Assembly (NCBI RefSeq): GCF_001682865.1
Contig: NZ_MAQX01000022.1
Span: forward strand, 310,001-374,000
Reading direction: 5' to 3'
Source of the DNA: Bacillus sp. FJAT-26390
Lineage (GTDB): Bacteria; Bacillota; Bacilli; Paenibacillales; Paenibacillaceae
Length of the DNA: 64,000 bases
The notes below the pieces were generated by a model that was given only the letters and a program-made list of their open reading frames with translations, made no database searches and had not been told where the DNA came from. A program made the translations under genes and the position numbers. Below are positions 56,625 through 64,000 of the stretch, piece after piece; position 1 is the first letter of the stretch, and every line of letters begins with the position of its first letter.

Positions 56625-57269
56625 ATGAATGGATTTTATCCGGTCGTCTTGCAGCTACGAGGCAAACGCTGCGTTGTCATCGGAGGCGGAAGTATCGCTC
56701 AGCGAAAGCTGCGCGGCCTTCTGGAAGCGGGGGCTGACGAGATATGGGTGATAAGCCCCTCGTTCACTCCGAAAATAGCTGGCTGGGCCTCTGAAGGTAA
56801 GATTCGCGCCTTTCAGCGCGCGTATAACGAAGCTGATTTGCAGGGAGCATGGCTTGTTTTTGCCGCAACCAATGATTCCGGGGTGAATGCAGAGGTATCT
56901 GCTGCTGGGGAACGGCTTGGCCTTTTGGTAAACGCGGCCGATGAAGCAAGCAGCAGCTCATTTATCTCTCCCTCCACCTTGCGAAGAGGCGATTTATTGC
57001 TTGCCGTTACGGCATCGGGCGCAAGTCCGGCATTGTCGCAGCAGATCAGGCTGGAACTGGAAGCGCAGTATGGACCAGAGTATGAAGAAATAACAGCCCG
57101 GCTTAGGCGCCTGCGCGAGCTTGTGCGAAGCAGGATACTTGATGAGCAGGATAGGCAGACCGTTTTGAAGCTTGCAGCCGAAGAGGCTGTGCAGCAGAGG
57201 AGAACCAGCTTTGACATCGATGAATGGCTGCAAAGCCTGCTTCATCGGATAGACAGGGGGCTTACATAA
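56625..57269 (+). CDS. Precorrin-2 dehydrogenase / sirohydrochlorin ferrochelatase family protein
   Basis: 214 residues of the SirC/YlnF/CysG-N family, taking precorrin-2 to sirohydrochlorin with NAD and, in bifunctional members, inserting iron to give siroheme. N-terminal NAD fold with [29 protein letters not shown] and a CysG-type segment [25 protein letters not shown]. It lies between hemX and hemC; its stop overlaps the hemC start by one base (TAATG). In Bacillus subtilis this function is in the cysteine operon, not the hem operon. Whether it chelates iron itself is uncertain. Confidence 0.9.
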   Translation: MNGFYPVVLQLRGKRCVVIGGGSIAQRKLRGLLEAGADEIWVISPSFTPKIAGWASEGKIRAFQRAYNEADLQGAWLVFAATNDSGVNAEVSAAGERLGLLVNAADEASSSSFISPSTLRRGDLLLAVTASGASPALSQQIRLELEAQYGPEYEEITARLRRLRELVRSRILDEQDRQTVLKLAAEEAVQQRRTSFDIDEWLQSLLHRIDRGLT

Positions 57270-58240
57270 TGGCAACGACTAATGAGGGACAACGAGTCAT
57301 CGTTGTTGGAACAAGGCAAAGCGCGCTCGCGTTGACGCAAACCGGACAAGTGATTGAGGAGCTAAAGCGGATCAGCGAGAAGCATGGGTTCGATTATGCG
57401 TTCGAAGTGAAAAAGATCGTAACGAAGGGTGACCGTATTCTTGATGTCACTTTGTCCAAGGTGGGCGGCAAGGGACTGTTCGTTAAAGAAATTGAACAGG
57501 CGCTCGTTGACGGCGAAATCGACATGGCTGTTCACAGCATGAAGGACATGCCTTACGCGCTTCCTGAAGGGCTAATTAACGGCGCTATTCCAAAACGTGT
57601 TGACCCAAGAGATTGCTTGGTTATGCGTGAAGGAAGCAGCTTGGATGATTTGCCACGCGGCGCCCGGGTAGGCACTAGCAGCTTGCGCCGCTCCAGCCAG
57701 CTCAAAAACGCAAGACCCGATCTTCAGCTGGAATCCATTCGCGGCAACATTGATTCACGCATGCGCAAGCTCGAAACCGAGGGATTTGACGCCGTTGTGC
57801 TCGCTGCCGCAGGCCTTACGCGGATGGGCTGGCAGGATCGCATCTCCTCGAACATTCCTGTGGATGTATGTCTGCCTGCTGTTGGACAAGGCGCGCTTGG
57901 CATTGAATGCCGCGAGGATGACGAGCAGGTTCGGGAATTGCTGTCTTTGATTAACGATAATGAGACGGAGCTGACCGTTCGTGCGGAGCGCAGCTTCCTG
58001 GGTACGCTGAACGGTGGCTGCCAAGTGCCGATTGGCGCTTATTGCGTTCTCGGCGAAGAAGACGGAGGCCAAAACGGCAAACGCCACCTCGTAATGACGG
58101 GAATGGTCGGTTCCCCTGACGGCACAACGCTGCTGAAGGAAGTGAAGCAGGGAACGGACCCTGAGCAGCTTGGACGGGATGTAGCAGCTGCGCTCATCGA
58201 ACGTGGTGCAGACCGCATTTTAGCCGAAATTGGGGGATGA
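57269..58240 (+). CDS. hemC: Hydroxymethylbilane synthase (porphobilinogen deaminase)
   Basis: 323 residues; joins four porphobilinogen units into hydroxymethylbilane. Motifs: [53 protein letters not shown] with the active-site Asp, [11 protein letters not shown], and dipyrromethane cofactor Cys251 in [11 protein letters not shown]. The ATG at 57269 overlaps the preceding stop; GGGGG lies about 8 nt upstream. An in-frame upstream start at 57224 would extend into the previous gene and was not chosen. The next gene overlaps its stop (ATGA). Confidence 0.97.
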   Translation: MATTNEGQRVIVVGTRQSALALTQTGQVIEELKRISEKHGFDYAFEVKKIVTKGDRILDVTLSKVGGKGLFVKEIEQALVDGEIDMAVHSMKDMPYALPEGLINGAIPKRVDPRDCLVMREGSSLDDLPRGARVGTSSLRRSSQLKNARPDLQLESIRGNIDSRMRKLETEGFDAVVLAAAGLTRMGWQDRISSNIPVDVCLPAVGQGALGIECREDDEQVRELLSLINDNETELTVRAERSFLGTLNGGCQVPIGAYCVLGEEDGGQNGKRHLVMTGMVGSPDGTTLLKEVKQGTDPEQLGRDVAAALIERGADRILAEIGG

Positions 58241-59799
58241 CAGGCTTGGACAAGGGGAAGGTTTATTTGGTTGGCGCCGGACCGGGAGATCCGAAGCTGA
58301 TTACGTTGCGCGGACTGGAATGTTTAGAGGAATGTGAGGTTGTCGTCTACGATCGGTTGGCCAGCCCCAGATTGCTTCGGCATTTGAAGCCGGGGACGGA
58401 GAGGATTTATGTCGGCAAGCTGCCGGATCGCCATACGATGAAGCAAGAGGAGATCAATCAGCTTCTTGTTGACTTGGCGCTGCAGGGAAAGACGGTTACT
58501 CGCCTGAAGGGCGGCGACCCGACGATTTTTGGACGTGTTGGCGAAGAGGCGGAATTGCTCTATGACAACGGAATAGAGTTCGAAATCGTACCCGGCATAA
58601 CTTCGGCGATTGCCGTTCCTGCTTATGCGGGCATTCCGGTCACGCACCGCGACTTAGCCTCATCCTTATCCATCATTACGGGTCATGAGAGTCCGGACAA
58701 GCTTGATCGCTCCATTCATTGGGATAAAGTAACGAACGCAACGGGCACCCTTATTTTTCTGATGGGCGTTGCCAAGATCGGATATATAGCGGATCAGCTC
58801 ATTAAGCACGGCAAGCCTCCTGAAACGCCGGTTGCCCTTATTCGCTGGGGAACAAGGGTTGAGCAGCGGACGGTTGTCGGCACGCTGGAGACGATTGAGC
58901 GGATTGTGAAAGAAGCGAATTTCCAGCCTCCAGCCGTTATCGTTGTCGGCGATGTCGTGCTGCAGCGAGAGAAGCTGAGATGGTATGAGAATAAGCCGCT
59001 ATTTGGCATGCGCGTGCTTGTTACTCGCGCAAGGTCCCAAGCAAGCGAGCTTGCGGACCAGATTGAACTGCTCGGCGGAGAGCCCTGTGAGTTTCCCGTC
59101 ATTGAAACGGTGGAGCCATCTGACCCGGCAGCGATCGAGTCGCTGCGGAAGCAGCTTGAGCAGGCGGAGCACTATCAATGGCTTATGTTCACTAGCGTGA
59201 ATGGCGTAGAGTATTTTTTCGGATGGCTTCGTAAATTCCGAATTGATATGAGAAGATTTGTTGCCGCCAAAATTGCAGCGGTCGGTCCTAAGACGGCAGA
59301 GGCGCTTGCAAAGCGCGGTTTGGTGGTAGAGGAGCTGCCGGCTAAGTTCCATGCGGAAGGGCTGCTTGAGCATCTTGGGCCGCAGCTCAGAGCCGGTGAG
59401 CGCGTCCTGCTGCCGCGAGGCGATCTTGCGCGTGAAGTGCTGCCACGCGAGCTGAAGGCTATGGGACTAATTCCTACGGAAATAGATGTATATGAAACGG
59501 TGCTCGCAGACCAGCAGGAGGAGCTTGCGCTTGAATGGATTCGTGAGAAAGAGATCCATTTGATTACGTTCACAAGCTCGTCCACGGTGACGAACCTCCT
59601 GGAAGTATTAAGACGCAAAGGCGTAACTGATCCTGTGGAGCTGCTGTCGGATATTCCGATTGCGAGCATAGGTCCGATTACAACACAGACGGCAATTGAA
59701 GCGGGCTTGAAGGTTGCCATCGAGCCAGAGGATTCAACGCTCGATGGATTGCTTCAGGCAATGGTCCAATATCAGCAAAGCAACAAGCTATCACAGTAA
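58237..59799 (+). CDS. Fusion of uroporphyrinogen-III C-methyltransferase (CobA) and uroporphyrinogen-III synthase (HemD)
   Basis: 520 residues. Residues about 1-245 are a CobA/SumT methyltransferase ([19 protein letters not shown]-type [45 protein letters not shown]) that makes precorrin-2. Residues about 255-520 are HemD ([48 protein letters not shown]), which closes hydroxymethylbilane into uroporphyrinogen III. One chain therefore makes the branch-point compound and starts the siroheme/B12 branch. Starts inside the hemC stop (ATGA). Such fusions are known in Firmicutes; Bacillus subtilis hemD is separate. Confidence 0.95.
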   Translation: MTGLDKGKVYLVGAGPGDPKLITLRGLECLEECEVVVYDRLASPRLLRHLKPGTERIYVGKLPDRHTMKQEEINQLLVDLALQGKTVTRLKGGDPTIFGRVGEEAELLYDNGIEFEIVPGITSAIAVPAYAGIPVTHRDLASSLSIITGHESPDKLDRSIHWDKVTNATGTLIFLMGVAKIGYIADQLIKHGKPPETPVALIRWGTRVEQRTVVGTLETIERIVKEANFQPPAVIVVGDVVLQREKLRWYENKPLFGMRVLVTRARSQASELADQIELLGGEPCEFPVIETVEPSDPAAIESLRKQLEQAEHYQWLMFTSVNGVEYFFGWLRKFRIDMRRFVAAKIAAVGPKTAEALAKRGLVVEELPAKFHAEGLLEHLGPQLRAGERVLLPRGDLAREVLPRELKAMGLIPTEIDVYETVLADQQEELALEWIREKEIHLITFTSSSTVTNLLEVLRRKGVTDPVELLSDIPIASIGPITTQTAIEAGLKVAIEPEDSTLDGLLQAMVQYQQSNKLSQ

Positions 59800-59816
59800 G
59801 GGAGGAATGATCAGCT

Positions 59817-60815
59817 ATGACTTTTCCAACAGTTAGAAATCGCAGATTACGCAGAACGGCCGCTCTTCGGAGCATGGTAAGGGAGACCGTTCTTAGCGTG
59901 AATGATTTTATATATCCGATCTTCGTTACTCACGGTCAGAATGTGAGAAATGAGATTCCGTCGATGCCGGGCATCTACCATTTATCAATGGATCTTCTGG
60001 AGGAAGAAATTCGCGAGGTCGTTTCGCTGGGCATTCAGTCGGTGCTTCTCTTCGGAATTCCAGAGACTAAGGATGCGATTGGGACTTCAGCATATGACGC
60101 GAACGGGATCGTTCAGCAGGCTATTCGTGCCGTCAAGGAATGGGCGCCAGAGCTTGTTGTTATAGCGGATACCTGCTTATGCCAATTCACCGACCACGGC
60201 CATTGCGGCGTCGTGCATGTCCATGAGGCAACCGGCGTTGCGGAAATCGACAACGATTCCTCATTGGATTTGCTTGTACAGACGGCCGTGTCGCAAGCGG
60301 AGGCGGGAGCAGACATTATTGCCCCTTCCAATATGATGGACGGCTTCGTGCTTGCCATTCGAGAAGGACTGGACGATGCGGGCTATAGCGATATTCCGAT
60401 TCTTTCCTATTCGGTGAAATTTGCTTCTGCTTATTATGGGCCATTCCGTGATGCCGTCCATTCAGCGCCGCAGTTCGGCGATCGCAAGACGTATCAAATG
60501 GACCCGGCGAATGTACGCGAGGCGCTGCGCGAAGCGGAATCAGACATTGCTGAGGGCGCTGATATGCTTATGGTGAAGCCTGCGCTGGCTTATCTAGACA
60601 TCTTGCGTTTGCTGAAGGATAAATACAATCTGCCGGTAGCTGCATATAACGTAAGCGCCGAATACTCGATGGTGAAGGCTGCTGCAGCAAATGGTTGGAT
60701 TAACGAGAAGTTGATCGTGCTTGAGACCTTAACGGGAATGAAGCGCGCTGGTGCTGATCTTATTATCACGTACCACGCAAAGGATGCGGCTCGTTGGTTA
60801 AGAGGAGAGGGGTAA
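59817..60815 (+). CDS. hemB: Delta-aminolevulinic acid dehydratase (porphobilinogen synthase)
   Basis: 332 residues; condenses two 5-aminolevulinates to porphobilinogen. Zinc-type enzyme: the Cys cluster [14 protein letters not shown] is intact. The two active-site lysines are Lys201 in [14 protein letters not shown] and Lys254 in [12 protein letters not shown]-terminal [18 protein letters not shown] is typical. The ATG at 59817 follows GGGAGGAATGATCAGCT. It lies 17 bp after the CobA-HemD gene and 4 bp before hemL. Confidence 0.98.
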   Translation: MTFPTVRNRRLRRTAALRSMVRETVLSVNDFIYPIFVTHGQNVRNEIPSMPGIYHLSMDLLEEEIREVVSLGIQSVLLFGIPETKDAIGTSAYDANGIVQQAIRAVKEWAPELVVIADTCLCQFTDHGHCGVVHVHEATGVAEIDNDSSLDLLVQTAVSQAEAGADIIAPSNMMDGFVLAIREGLDDAGYSDIPILSYSVKFASAYYGPFRDAVHSAPQFGDRKTYQMDPANVREALREAESDIAEGADMLMVKPALAYLDILRLLKDKYNLPVAAYNVSAEYSMVKAAAANGWINEKLIVLETLTGMKRAGADLIITYHAKDAARWLRGEG

Positions 60816-60819
60816 GCAG

Positions 60820-62121
60820 ATGAGTGATCAGTCGAACCTTAGAAATGACGCACGCTCGGTAGCTGCTTTCGCGAGAGCGAAGCAGGTTATTCCAGGCGGA
60901 GTGAACAGTCCGGTTAGAGCGTTCAAATCGGTTGGCCTTAATCCCGTATATATGGAGCGGGGAGAAGGCAGCCGCATTTATGATATCGACGGTAACAGCT
61001 ATATAGATTATGTAGCTTCGTGGGGTCCGCTCATTATGGGACATGCCCATCCTGAGGTTATTGAAGCCATTAAACGGACGGCTGAGAAAGGGACGAGCTT
61101 TGGCGCTCCGACAGAGCTTGAAACGTTGATGGCTGAGCTTGTCTGCGAGCGTGTTCCTTCGGTTGACGTTGTTCGTATGGTCAATTCCGGCACGGAAGCG
61201 ACGATGAGCGCTTTGCGCCTAGCGCGGGGATATACGAAGCGCAACAAAATTTTGAAATTCGAGGGCTCGTATCATGGTCATGCCGACAGCTTGCTCATCA
61301 AAGCAGGCTCGGGTGTGGCAACGTTAGGTTTGCCTGACAGCCCTGGCGTGCCTGAGCATGTGGCTACACACACCATTACGGTGCCTTATAACGATATCGA
61401 ATCGGTGAAGCTAGCGTTCGAGAAGTTTGGCGAGGAGATCGCTTGCGTCATCGTTGAGCCGGTTGCCGGCAATATGGGCGTCGTACCGCCGCTGCCTGGT
61501 TTTCTGCAGGGACTGCGCGATGTAACGACAGAATACGGCACCGTGCTTATTTTTGACGAGGTGATGACGGGCTTCCGCGTTGGCTATAGCTGTGCGCAGG
61601 GACTATATGATATTAAGCCGGATCTTACGTGCTTCGGCAAAGTAATCGGCGGAGGATTGCCAGTAGGCGCGTACGGCGGCAAACGCGAGCTGATGGAGCT
61701 GATTGCGCCGAGCGGGCCGATATACCAAGCTGGAACATTGTCCGGCAATCCGCTGGCAATGGCGGCAGGCTACACGACGCTTAAGCTGCTGACGCATGAG
61801 GTCTATGAGCAGCTTGAACGCCAAGCGGTTAGACTGCAGCTCGGCTTTGAAGGCAATGCCCGCAAGCATGGCGTTGCTAGCACGATCAACCGGGTAGGAT
61901 CAATGGTTTGTCCTTTCTTTACCGACACGTTCGTTATTAACTACGATACAGCCAAAACATCCGATCTCGAACGGTTTAAGAAGTATTTTGCATCGATGCT
62001 TGATTTAGGCGTTAGCGTTGCTCCTTCCCAGTTCGAGGGGATGTTCGTCTCTGCAGTTCATACGAATGAGGATATTGACGCAACGATTGAAGCGCATGAT
62101 ATTGCGTTTAGCCGATTGTAG
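60820..62121 (+). CDS. hemL: Glutamate-1-semialdehyde 2,1-aminomutase
   Basis: 433 residues, PLP-dependent aminomutase giving 5-aminolevulinate. The PLP lysine is Lys274 in [17 protein letters not shown]. Other motifs: [40 protein letters not shown] and [13 protein letters not shown] with the PLP-ring Asp. It ends the heme set hemA-hemL. The following pseudouridine synthase starts 9 bp on, so it is probably in the same transcript. Confidence 0.98.
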   Translation: MSDQSNLRNDARSVAAFARAKQVIPGGVNSPVRAFKSVGLNPVYMERGEGSRIYDIDGNSYIDYVASWGPLIMGHAHPEVIEAIKRTAEKGTSFGAPTELETLMAELVCERVPSVDVVRMVNSGTEATMSALRLARGYTKRNKILKFEGSYHGHADSLLIKAGSGVATLGLPDSPGVPEHVATHTITVPYNDIESVKLAFEKFGEEIACVIVEPVAGNMGVVPPLPGFLQGLRDVTTEYGTVLIFDEVMTGFRVGYSCAQGLYDIKPDLTCFGKVIGGGLPVGAYGGKRELMELIAPSGPIYQAGTLSGNPLAMAAGYTTLKLLTHEVYEQLERQAVRLQLGFEGNARKHGVASTINRVGSMVCPFFTDTFVINYDTAKTSDLERFKKYFASMLDLGVSVAPSQFEGMFVSAVHTNEDIDATIEAHDIAFSRL

Positions 62122-62130
62122 GAGGAAAAT

Positions 62131-63141
62131 ATGATGATCAATGGGCAAGCAAAACGGAATGGACAGTGGCTGGAGCTGGATTGGTTAGCTCTAGGCTTGC
62201 CTTTCGTTTCTGCAGCCGTTGATCCCGATTCGGAAAAAGACCCGGCACATACGCCGGAGCTTGCACAGCCGCGGGCTGGCAGCCATCCGCATGCAGTGCG
62301 GCAGTGGCTGCTGGCCCGTTCTTTATTTCCGCAAAAGTGGATCAACAGGCTGTTTTCGATTGGAGGCATCCAGTGGAACGGGGATAAGCTTCAACTGCTC
62401 GCTTTTCCGCCGGTAGATCCGAAAGAAGACGCGCTGTATCGCAAAGCTTCTCAGCCGTCTTATGTGGAGGCTCCTGCTGTTCTCTATGAGGATGATTTTT
62501 GCATGGTGCTTCACAAGCCAGCGGGAATGGCCGTGCATGAATCGTTTGCCGGGCAAACAGGCACTTTGGATGAAGCCGCGGCCAGGCATCTGCTGAGCCA
62601 GCGCGATCCGCTTACCGTCCGCCATATCCACAGACTTGATGACGACACTTCCGGTCCTGTGCTTTATGCGAAAAATGATTTGGCGCAGTGGAAGCTGGAT
62701 GAGGCGATGCGAGCCAAAGCGATCGACAGGCAATATATTGCCATCGTACATGGACGGCTGTCAAAGCCATCGGGAACGATCGATCTCCCGATAGGCAAGG
62801 ATCGGCATCATCGTGCGAAACGCCGCGTATCGGAGAGCGGCGAACAGGCTATTACGCACTACGAGACGGTTGATGCGAGCGCACAGCTGTCGCTGCTTCG
62901 CGTGAAGCTTGAGACCGGACGAACCCATCAAATACGCGTTCATATGAGCTATATCGGACATTCGCTTGTTGGCGACGGCTTGTACGGAGGCGATGCGCGT
63001 CTGCTCGGGCATCAAGCGCTTCATGGGGAGAAGCTCGTTTTTCCCCACCCATGGAATGACACGCTCGTTGAAGCGCTCGCGCCTTGGCCGCAATGGCTCG
63101 AACAGCTTTCGGAAAACATACATTCCCGTTCAAAAAGATAG
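62131..63141 (+). CDS. RluA-family pseudouridine synthase
   Basis: 336 residues. The catalytic domain carries HRLDDDTSGPVLYAKN, where the first Asp after HRL is the RluA-family nucleophile, and the C-terminal family motif GRTHQIRVHMSYIGHSLVGDGLYGG. The N-terminal ~90 residues (REDs such as RAGSHPHAVRQWLLARSLFPQ) may be a degenerate S4-like RNA-binding part. It modifies uridine in rRNA or tRNA; the target site cannot be told. GGAGG lies about 5 nt before the ATG at 62131. Confidence 0.93.
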   Translation: MMINGQAKRNGQWLELDWLALGLPFVSAAVDPDSEKDPAHTPELAQPRAGSHPHAVRQWLLARSLFPQKWINRLFSIGGIQWNGDKLQLLAFPPVDPKEDALYRKASQPSYVEAPAVLYEDDFCMVLHKPAGMAVHESFAGQTGTLDEAAARHLLSQRDPLTVRHIHRLDDDTSGPVLYAKNDLAQWKLDEAMRAKAIDRQYIAIVHGRLSKPSGTIDLPIGKDRHHRAKRRVSESGEQAITHYETVDASAQLSLLRVKLETGRTHQIRVHMSYIGHSLVGDGLYGGDARLLGHQALHGEKLVFPHPWNDTLVEALAPWPQWLEQLSENIHSRSKR

Positions 63142-63227
63142 TCATGCTCCTGCCCAACACCCCATATAGATAAGTAGTGAATGTAACGTTAGCCCAAGCA
63201 TTCAGTATGAGAGGGGAGGACTTTAGC

Positions 63228-64000
63228 GTGTCGGATCAAACGAACGGATTACGCTTTGACGTGTACGAGCGCGTCCATTTGCCCGATGATGTAGCGGCAA
63301 TTGACGAGCTGGAGGAAATTGAGCTTGTTCCCCGTATCCAAGTCATCGATCAGGGGGACCATGCCGTGCTTCGAGGACAGCTGCTTCTGAGCGGAATTTA
63401 TAGGAGTCAAAATGATCCTGAAAATTCGCTGACGCTCGAGCACTGGATACCGGTCGAAATAACGCTGCCGATGAACCGCATCTCTCGGCTGGACGATATT
63501 TCGATTGATATCGATAATTTTGACGTCGACTTATTGTCTGCCCGCACATTAAACATTACAGGCGTCCTTTCCTTAAGAGGCATCTCCGCTCAGCCTGTTC
63601 AGGAGCAAGAGGAGCTCTGGCGGGAAGAACCGTTCACTGTCGTCCATCAGAGGGATGCCTATGAGGAACGTGCGATTGAGTTTCTAAACAATCAGAGCAT
63701 TCCTTCCAACGAGCAGCCGTACATACCGGAGGAAAATGACATTGCTGCGCAAGAGGAGTTTTCCTTCCAGCAGCGGCCGGATGTATCGGATGAATCAGAG
63801 CAGCCGAATGAATCGGAGCCTACGGTTATGATCTCATCGGTATCTCATGATACGGGATGGTCATCGTCGCAGCTGTTCGCAACCGAAGCGCAGCCATCCG
63901 AAGAACAAGAGGAATTCCAAGCGGAAGAGCGTGAAATCACGTTATCCTCCCAGCAAGCGAGCCATGAGAGCTGGCTTGCGAATTCTGAATCGTTTGCGAA
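63228..64000 (+). CDS. spoVID: SpoVID-like spore coat assembly protein, 5' part (runs off the right edge)
   Basis: The first 257 residues. The N-terminal domain (LRFDVYERVHLPDDVAAIDELEEIELVP, VIDQGDHAVLRGQLLLSGIY, LTLEHWIPVEITLPMNRISRLDDI) matches the SpoVID N-terminal pattern, followed by a long acidic, Gln/Glu/Ser-rich stretch expected before a C-terminal LysM domain, which is outside the window. SpoVID organises coat proteins around the forespore in the mother cell. The GTG at 63228 follows GAGGGGAGG with 9 nt spacing. Position downstream of hemL agrees with Bacillus spoVID. Assignment rests on pattern and context. Confidence 0.8.
   Translation, partial: MSDQTNGLRFDVYERVHLPDDVAAIDELEEIELVPRIQVIDQGDHAVLRGQLLLSGIYRSQNDPENSLTLEHWIPVEITLPMNRISRLDDISIDIDNFDVDLLSARTLNITGVLSLRGISAQPVQEQEELWREEPFTVVHQRDAYEERAIEFLNNQSIPSNEQPYIPEENDIAAQEEFSFQQRPDVSDESEQPNESEPTVMISSVSHDTGWSSSQLFATEAQPSEEQEEFQAEEREITLSSQQASHESWLANSESFA

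Overview
The window reads as a chromosome segment of an endospore-forming Gram-positive bacterium of the Paenibacillaceae, most likely Paenibacillus. Supports for this are spore genes (GerA/GerAB-type germination proteins, GerM, a SpoVID-like protein, LonB), YesM/YesN two-component pairs beside ABC sugar importers, a very large SLH-anchored glycoside hydrolase, and a tig-clp-lon-engB-hem gene order close to that of Bacillus. The genus assignment is inference from gene content and order; no search was run.

Region by region: 1-1914 (minus) is the 5' part of a germinant-receptor operon. 2100-3874 holds a methyltransferase/metallo-hydrolase pair. 3871-19869 is a glucan-use locus: histidine kinase and AraC-type regulator (minus), divergent from two permeases, a binding lipoprotein and a 2856-residue surface protein with two GH16 catalytic modules. 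20136-21107 is glpX. 21254-22641 is an array of exact 400-bp tandem repeats with nested inverted repeats. 22720-24230 carries an AIM24-family gene and a yutG-like gene, separated by five 44-bp hairpin repeats. 24362-27021 is gerM-rph-rdgB, facing an asnO-like gene. 29596-38469 is a second sugar-sensing and import locus with a Gfo/Idh/MocA oxidoreductase and a ThuA-like protein. 38604-40963 holds a P-loop kinase-like gene, a LysR/HPP divergent pair and tRNA-Arg(TCT).

From 41203 to the right edge lies a housekeeping block: ysoA-like, tig, clpP, clpX, ispG, lonB, lon, engB, an unknown gene, a DUF4309 lipoprotein, speD, then a heme/siroheme operon (hemA, hemX, sirC-type, hemC, cobA-hemD fusion, hemB, hemL), an RluA-type pseudouridine synthase and the start of a spoVID-like gene.

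How the genes work together: in both sugar loci the membrane kinase probably senses an extracellular sugar or a loaded binding protein and signals to the regulator, which switches on the importer. Neither importer has its own ATPase, so a shared one encoded elsewhere is implied. In the first locus the cell-wall-bound GH16 protein would produce the oligosaccharides. The least explained parts are non-coding: the 400-bp array, the 44-bp hairpin repeats next to the AIM24 ribosome-binding site, and long structured leaders before ispG and speD.
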